Part shown: positions 6,706 through 9,874 of the stretch, piece after piece
Layout of the letters: each line of letters begins with the position of its first letter
How positions within the stretch are numbered: the first letter of the stretch is position 1
Assembly: GCA_964517355.1 (NCBI GenBank)
Contig: CAZFCK010000181.1
Location: forward strand, 1-9,874
Source of the DNA: CAZFCK01 sp964517355
Lineage (GTDB): Bacteria; Desulfobacterota; Desulfovibrionia; Desulfovibrionales; Desulfovibrionaceae
Direction of reading: 5' to 3'
DNA: 9,874 nucleotides
Position numbers and translations under genes: made by a program
Notes under the pieces: model-generated
What the model was told of the DNA's origin: nothing
Databases searched by the model: none
What the model saw: the letters and a program-made list of their open reading frames with translations, nothing else

Positions 6706-7995
6706 ATGCCCTGCACCAACAGAGCCGCCCACCCTGTCCATACAACCACCCTCCTCATCGCAACCCTGACGTATTGTGTCGTCGCCCTGGTCAATATCAG
6801 GATGGGGCAAATCAGCACCGTCCTCACCCCTTCCGTGCTCTGGGTGCCCAGCGGCATCGGCGTGGCGCTGGTCCTGCATTACGGTCCCATACTACTTCCG
6901 GCCATCTTTTGCGGCAACATCATCTCCTGCCTTCTCGGTACCGGCCTGCCGTATTTCAGCATATTGGCCTCATGCGGCAATACGTTGGAGGCCCTGACGG
7001 CATGCCTGCTGTTGCAACGCTTTTACCATGCCCACCCCACGCCGCCCCGCCTTTCCCAAGTGCTGGCTTTCATGCTCCGCGCCGTGCTTGTGGCGCCGCT
7101 GGCCAGTACGCTGTTCGGCGTTTTGGGATTCGGCGTCGAAGGCGTCAACACCTGGAGCAACCTTCATTTCCATGCAACGTTATGGTGGCTGGGCAACGCG
7201 CAGGGCATCCTGATCGTCGCGCCCTTCACACTGGCTTTGCTGCGCGGCAAGGAATCGCGGCAATGCCGCATCTCCCGCAGGGAAAAGATATCCCTGCTCG
7301 CGGGGCTGCTCCTCGTGAGCCTGGCGGTATTCGGCGGCTGGCTGCCGCAGAATGTGGACCGCAGTCTGGCCTTTCTGCTCCTGCCCTTTGTGGTGTGGGG
7401 CGTGCTGCGTCTCAGCATGTTGGGGCAAACGAGCGTCGTCTTGCTCATTTCCGTGGTGGCGGTGAGCTGCACCCTGCATGGCCTGGGGCCCTTCGCTCAG
7501 GATTCCGTTCTCGCCAGCCTGATCACCGTGAGCGTTTTCCTGGCTGTGACCGCGTTCATGTCCCTGATCCTGGGCGCAACAACATCGGACCGCCGGCACA
7601 TGGAAACCGAACTGCACCGCCACATGAAACAACTGCGCCTGCTGGCCGACAATTATCCCGACGGCCATATTCTGATGCTGGACGACACGCTGCACGTCAC
7701 GTTCTCAGGGGGCACGGGCTTCATCGATACCGCAGCCCAGGCCCCGGCATTGGAAGGGAAAAGGCCGAACGATTTTTTACCGCAGGAAACATTGCGGCAA
7801 GTGACGCCCATGCTCCATCAAACGTTTCAGGGAAAAACCCAACATAAGGAAATAGTGCAACGCGACCGCGTGTTCGACGTCAGCACGCGCCCGGTTCTGG
7901 AGCGGGACGGCCGCATCGCGGCCTGCCTGATGATCGCCCTGGATGTGACGGAGCGGGTGCGCGCCCGGGAGGTTTTCCCCCAAGGCTCGGAGTAG
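6706..7995 (+). CDS. MASE1-PAS membrane sensor protein without output domain
   Basis: The 429-residue product has an N-terminal integral-membrane MASE1 sensory domain (about 1-290, eight to ten helices). It carries the typical VLWVPSGIGVAL (44-55) and WWLGNAQGILIVAP (160-173). A helical linker (about 293-312) leads to one PAS-like domain (about 313-415), which ends in the usual LDVTERVRARE. MASE1 proteins normally continue into a histidine kinase or GGDEF/EAL domain. Here the frame stops 14 residues after the PAS signature, with no output domain and no recognisable continuation downstream. It may signal through a partner, or be a truncated sensor. The start is well supported by AAAGGGGA 7 nt upstream. 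A promoter with a palindrome lies at 6622-6649. The ligand of the sensor is unknown. The diguanylate cyclase gene converges on it 98 nt downstream. Confidence 0.87.
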   Translation: MPCTNRAAHPVHTTTLLIATLTYCVVALVNIRMGQISTVLTPSVLWVPSGIGVALVLHYGPILLPAIFCGNIISCLLGTGLPYFSILASCGNTLEALTACLLLQRFYHAHPTPPRLSQVLAFMLRAVLVAPLASTLFGVLGFGVEGVNTWSNLHFHATLWWLGNAQGILIVAPFTLALLRGKESRQCRISRREKISLLAGLLLVSLAVFGGWLPQNVDRSLAFLLLPFVVWGVLRLSMLGQTSVVLLISVVAVSCTLHGLGPFAQDSVLASLITVSVFLAVTAFMSLILGATTSDRRHMETELHRHMKQLRLLADNYPDGHILMLDDTLHVTFSGGTGFIDTAAQAPALEGKRPNDFLPQETLRQVTPMLHQTFQGKTQHKEIVQRDRVFDVSTRPVLERDGRIAACLMIALDVTERVRAREVFPQGSE

Positions 7996-8038
7996 GGCAA
8001 CGGAACGTTGCAAAGGTATAGGGAATAATGCCGCGAGC

Positions 8039-8082
8039 TTTCGCGCCCGAACGACGGCCAGGGGAGGCCCCTGGACGCCGGA
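8039..8082. repeat. Palindromic intergenic repeat, copy 1
   Basis: This 44-base sequence recurs at 9756-9799 in the same orientation with only two differences. Its core CCAGGGGAGGCCCCTGG (8058-8074) is a perfect 7-bp stem with an AGG loop. It lies between two convergent genes. No T run follows, so it could be a REP-like element serving as an mRNA 3' end or bidirectional transcription barrier, not a standard terminator. Confidence 0.75.
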
Positions 8083-8093
8083 ATGCGGAGTCC

Positions 8094-9038
8094 TCACGCA
8101 TCCGCGACCACGATTTTGTCGCGTCCCTCCTTTTTTGCGCGGTAAAGGGCCTCATCCGCCTTTTGGAGCAGGTTGTGCGTTTCATCTTCGGCGTCCGGCA
8201 CCATTGTGGCGATGCCCACGCTCACCGTCACCCGAGGGGACACAAGCGACGCCTCGTGGCGCAAGTCCAGACGCCGCACGTTTTCGACGATTTGCTCGGC
8301 TCTGGAAAAAGCGCCGTAGGCATCCGTCAACGGCAGCACGACACTGAATTCCTCGCCGCCGAACCGCGCCACCATGTCGCCGGGGCGTCTGAGCGCCTCC
8401 TGAATGGCCGCCGCGACATGCTTGAGGCAGGTATCGCCTTGCAGGTGCCCGTAAGTGTCGTTATACGCCTTGAAAAAATCAATATCTATCATCAGCAGAG
8501 AAACCGGGGCCTTGTCCCGCCGGCACCGCAGCCACTCCTTGTGGAACACTTCGTCGAATCGCCTGCGGTTCGGAACACCGGTCAACCCGTCGAGATTGGA
8601 GAGTTCCTCCAACTGCCGCGTCAGTTCCTGCAATTCCCGTTCGCGCTCCTTGCGCTGGTCCGTCTCCTGTTTGAGCCGCAGCACCGAGCGCACCCTGGCC
8701 CGCAGTTCCACCTTGCATAAGGGCTTGTTGATGTAATCAATGGCTCCCGCCTCGAAAGCGAGCTCAAGACTCTCGTTGTCATCGCTCACCGTGACCATGA
8801 TGATGGGAATATCGCGCAATACCGGATCGCTTTTTATGTGGCGCGTGGCCTCGATGCCGTCCATGCCCGGCATGTTCAAATCCATAAGCACAAGATCCAC
8901 GCCGGGATCGGCATGCAGCATGTTCAAGGCTTCCGCGGCCGAACTGGCCTGAAGCAATTCCGCATATCCGCTTTTGCGTAAAATGTTGTCCAGGAGCAAT
9001 CGAGACGTCGCTGAATCATCCACAATCAAGATCCGCAT
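8094..9038 (-). CDS. Response regulator diguanylate cyclase (REC-GGDEF)
   Basis: The 314-residue cytoplasmic protein makes cyclic di-GMP from two GTP when its receiver domain is phosphorylated. REC covers 1-120: acidic Asp7-Asp8, phospho-acceptor Asp53 in MDLNMPGMDG, Thr83, and Lys105 in NKP. A charged coiled coil (about 121-147, rich in Glu, Arg, Lys, Gln) is a probable dimerisation helix. GGDEF covers about 148-312, beginning with LDGLTGVPNRRRFDE. The active site is intact as GGEEF (227-231), with metal-binding Asp185 in MIDIDFFKAYND. An RPGD inhibitory site (218-221) lies exactly five residues before GGEEF, so product feedback is expected. The architecture is WspR-like. ATG 9038 has GGGGGA about 3 nt upstream. 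No EAL domain or partner kinase gene adjoins. The nearby MASE1-PAS protein is a candidate upstream sensor only by position. Confidence 0.95.
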   Translation of the reverse strand: MRILIVDDSATSRLLLDNILRKSGYAELLQASSAAEALNMLHADPGVDLVLMDLNMPGMDGIEATRHIKSDPVLRDIPIIMVTVSDDNESLELAFEAGAIDYINKPLCKVELRARVRSVLRLKQETDQRKERERELQELTRQLEELSNLDGLTGVPNRRRFDEVFHKEWLRCRRDKAPVSLLMIDIDFFKAYNDTYGHLQGDTCLKHVAAAIQEALRRPGDMVARFGGEEFSVVLPLTDAYGAFSRAEQIVENVRRLDLRHEASLVSPRVTVSVGIATMVPDAEDETHNLLQKADEALYRAKKEGRDKIVVADA

Positions 9039-9217
9039 AATCCCCCACTTTCACGCCGTCAGGTCTTCAAGCTTTTCCAGCCGCCTTCAATGACACGATT
9101 TCAGTTCTAGGGTAAAGCATAAAAAAATTGGAGTCCTTTTTTTATAACATGCAAGCGTATGGAGAGGCCAGCTCTTTACGGCGCCCCTTGCCGGAGCCGG
9201 CCCCCATCTTCTCGTAA
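9039..9217. other. Non-coding upstream region of the diguanylate cyclase gene
   Basis: I find no supportable gene here. A7 (9121-9127) and T7 (9137-9143) flank TTGGAGTCC, making a near-symmetrical AT-rich element about 85-105 nt upstream of the minus-strand start. A GC-rich stretch with GCCGGAGCCGGC follows (from about 9190). No convincing -35/-10 pair for the cyclase gene was found. Confidence 0.4.
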
Positions 9218-9320
9218 CTAGCGCATTTTCGCCTTGAAACAAGGCTCTCCCCTGAAACAATTTCCAATTGTTCCAGGGAAATGCATAAGAGCATCTAGCG
9301 CTTTTCAAGTGTGAGATGCT
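9218..9320. repeat. 103-bp three-hairpin repeat, tandem unit 1
   Basis: The unit begins CTAGCGCATTTTCGCC. It contains three successive hairpins: GCCTTG-AAA-CAAGGC, AACAATT-TCC-AATTGTT, and AGAGCATCT...AGATGCTCT with an inner CGCTT...AAG(C/T)G stem. It is followed directly by unit 2 with no spacer. The two units differ at only three of 103 positions, which points to a recent tandem duplication. Confidence 0.93.
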
Positions 9321-9423
9321 CTAGCGCATTTTCGCCTTGAAACAAGGCTCTCTCCTGAAACAATTTCCAATTGTTCCAGTGAAATGCATAAGAGCATCTA
9401 GCGCTTTTCAAGCGTGAGATGCT
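9321..9423. repeat. 103-bp three-hairpin repeat, tandem unit 2
   Basis: This matches unit 1 at 100 of 103 positions, with the same three hairpins. Its inner stem is perfect (CGCTT/AAGCG), whereas unit 1 has one change (AAGTG). The sequence continues CTAAAG beyond the unit, as in the copy at 1-54, so CTCTAAAG is probably the element's natural right end. Confidence 0.93.
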
Positions 9424-9566
9424 CTAAAGTGAAAACACATCGTTCTTCTATGGCAGGCAACGGGCGGCGCTCTCAGGCCCGGACGGCAGGGCGCCCCGCC
9501 TGCCCGGTATTTCCTGAAAAGAGTTGCCTCAATGGCGTGGCGCGAAGCGCGCCGGAGCATCTTGAC
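9424..9566. other. Intergenic stretch after the tandem repeat
   Basis: An ATG frame at 9414 runs through here, but its start lies in repeat DNA, it has no ribosome site, and its residues look non-biological (Arg/Ser/Gly-rich). GGCAGGGCG and CGCCTGCC (about 9484-9505) form an imperfect hairpin with a bulged G. Weak nucleotide similarity to 2378-2393 begins at about 9549, but requires an indel. Confidence 0.35.
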
Positions 9567-9731
9567 CTTGAAACCGGAACGCTCCGGCGGGTTGAGAACC
9601 TTCTGAAAATGAGGCTATGGCCTCGGCTCCGAAAGAACGACCAGGAAGAACCGACAACGCCACCAGGGTATTCTTCCCGACAGCGTCACAGTGGCGGGAT
9701 TTTACCCCTTGATACGACTTACGGACTTAAA
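9567..9731 (+). pseudogene. 5' fragment of a gene resembling the start of the FkbM methyltransferase
   Basis: The codons for LETGTLRRVENLLKMRLWPR align without gaps to those for FETVMLRRLKTLLKTLLFPY at 2395-2454. GCTCCGGCGG is identical in both, and several later codons match. Where the intact gene has ATG (2407) this copy has ACG (9579-9581), so it appears to have lost its start. The frame stays open as a Pro-rich linker and then ILPLDTTYGLK. After that it turns Lys-rich and runs into the palindromic repeat at 9756. No methyltransferase motif is present. I infer a truncated paralogue; a non-coding duplication of the leader region is the alternative. Confidence 0.4.
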
Positions 9732-9755
9732 GAAAAAAAGAATAAAGTCGCGGAA

Positions 9756-9799
9756 TTTCGCGCCCGCACGACGACCAGGGGAGGCCCCTGGACGCCGGA
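9756..9799. repeat. Palindromic intergenic repeat, copy 2
   Basis: This is the second copy of the 44-base element at 8039-8082, with 42 of 44 positions identical. The perfect CCAGGGGAGGCCCCTGG hairpin is at 9775-9791. Here it lies downstream of the gene-start fragment, not between intact genes. Nothing recognisable follows to the window end (9800-9874). Confidence 0.75.
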
Positions 9800-9874
9800 T
9801 AACGGACAATATTTTTCTTATTGTGGCTATGTCCTTAACTCCGCAATGTGGGAATGACTTGTTTTTCCGAGGGG

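Noticed and set aside
6630..7847. 405-codon + strand frame overlapping the MASE1-PAS gene
   Set aside because: It has Arg/His/Pro/Ala-rich composition and no motif, while the other frame has an intact MASE1 domain, promoter and ribosome site.
9218..9423. CRISPR-like array
   Set aside because: The two 103-bp units abut with no spacers, exceed CRISPR repeat length, and no cas gene is present.
9414..9857. Intact 147-residue protein gene
   Set aside because: It begins inside the hairpin repeat, lacks a ribosome site, reads through the palindromic repeat, and only its middle resembles a real protein.
1..9874. tRNA, rRNA, transposase, integrase, toxin-antitoxin or defence genes
   Set aside because: None found on either strand; apart from the repeats the window shows no sign of a mobile or defence system.

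Overview
The window is a GC-rich bacterial chromosomal segment with compact genes, good Shine-Dalgarno sites and several families of short structured intergenic repeats. Gene content (c-di-GMP signalling, an FkbM methyltransferase, an envelope peptidase, DinB) and codon use suggest a Proteobacterium, possibly of the Desulfovibrio group. That placement is an inference, because no rRNA or other taxonomic marker is present.

Layout. Positions 1-370 hold no intact gene. They contain a hairpin repeat cut by the window edge, a rho-independent terminator, a GC hairpin, a diverged repeat copy and a short coding-like remnant. Next, on the + strand, come a secreted M15-type zinc peptidase (371-1018), a GT-B glycosyltransferase (1205-2368) and an FkbM-type methyltransferase (2407-3234). 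Convergent to these is a minus-strand run: a small Cys-containing protein (6459-5992), DNA polymerase IV DinB (5987-4809) and a GT-C-like multipass membrane glycosyltransferase (4773-3298). A MASE1-PAS membrane protein lacking any output domain (6706-7995, +) diverges from that run and converges on a response regulator/diguanylate cyclase (9038-8094, -).

Positions 9039-9874 hold no intact gene. They contain two tandem 103-bp units, each with three hairpins, then an apparent 5' fragment of a gene whose start resembles that of the FkbM gene, then a second copy of a palindromic repeat also found at 8039-8082. The hairpin repeat lies at both ends of the window in the same orientation, so it brackets all the genes.

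Functionally, 1205-4773 looks like a small surface-glycan module: cytoplasmic transferase, methyltransferase and membrane transferase. The 6706-9038 pair looks like sensory and c-di-GMP components. DinB adds translesion synthesis. I see no convincing new defence or mobile system. The most unusual material is the repeats and the gene-start remnants.
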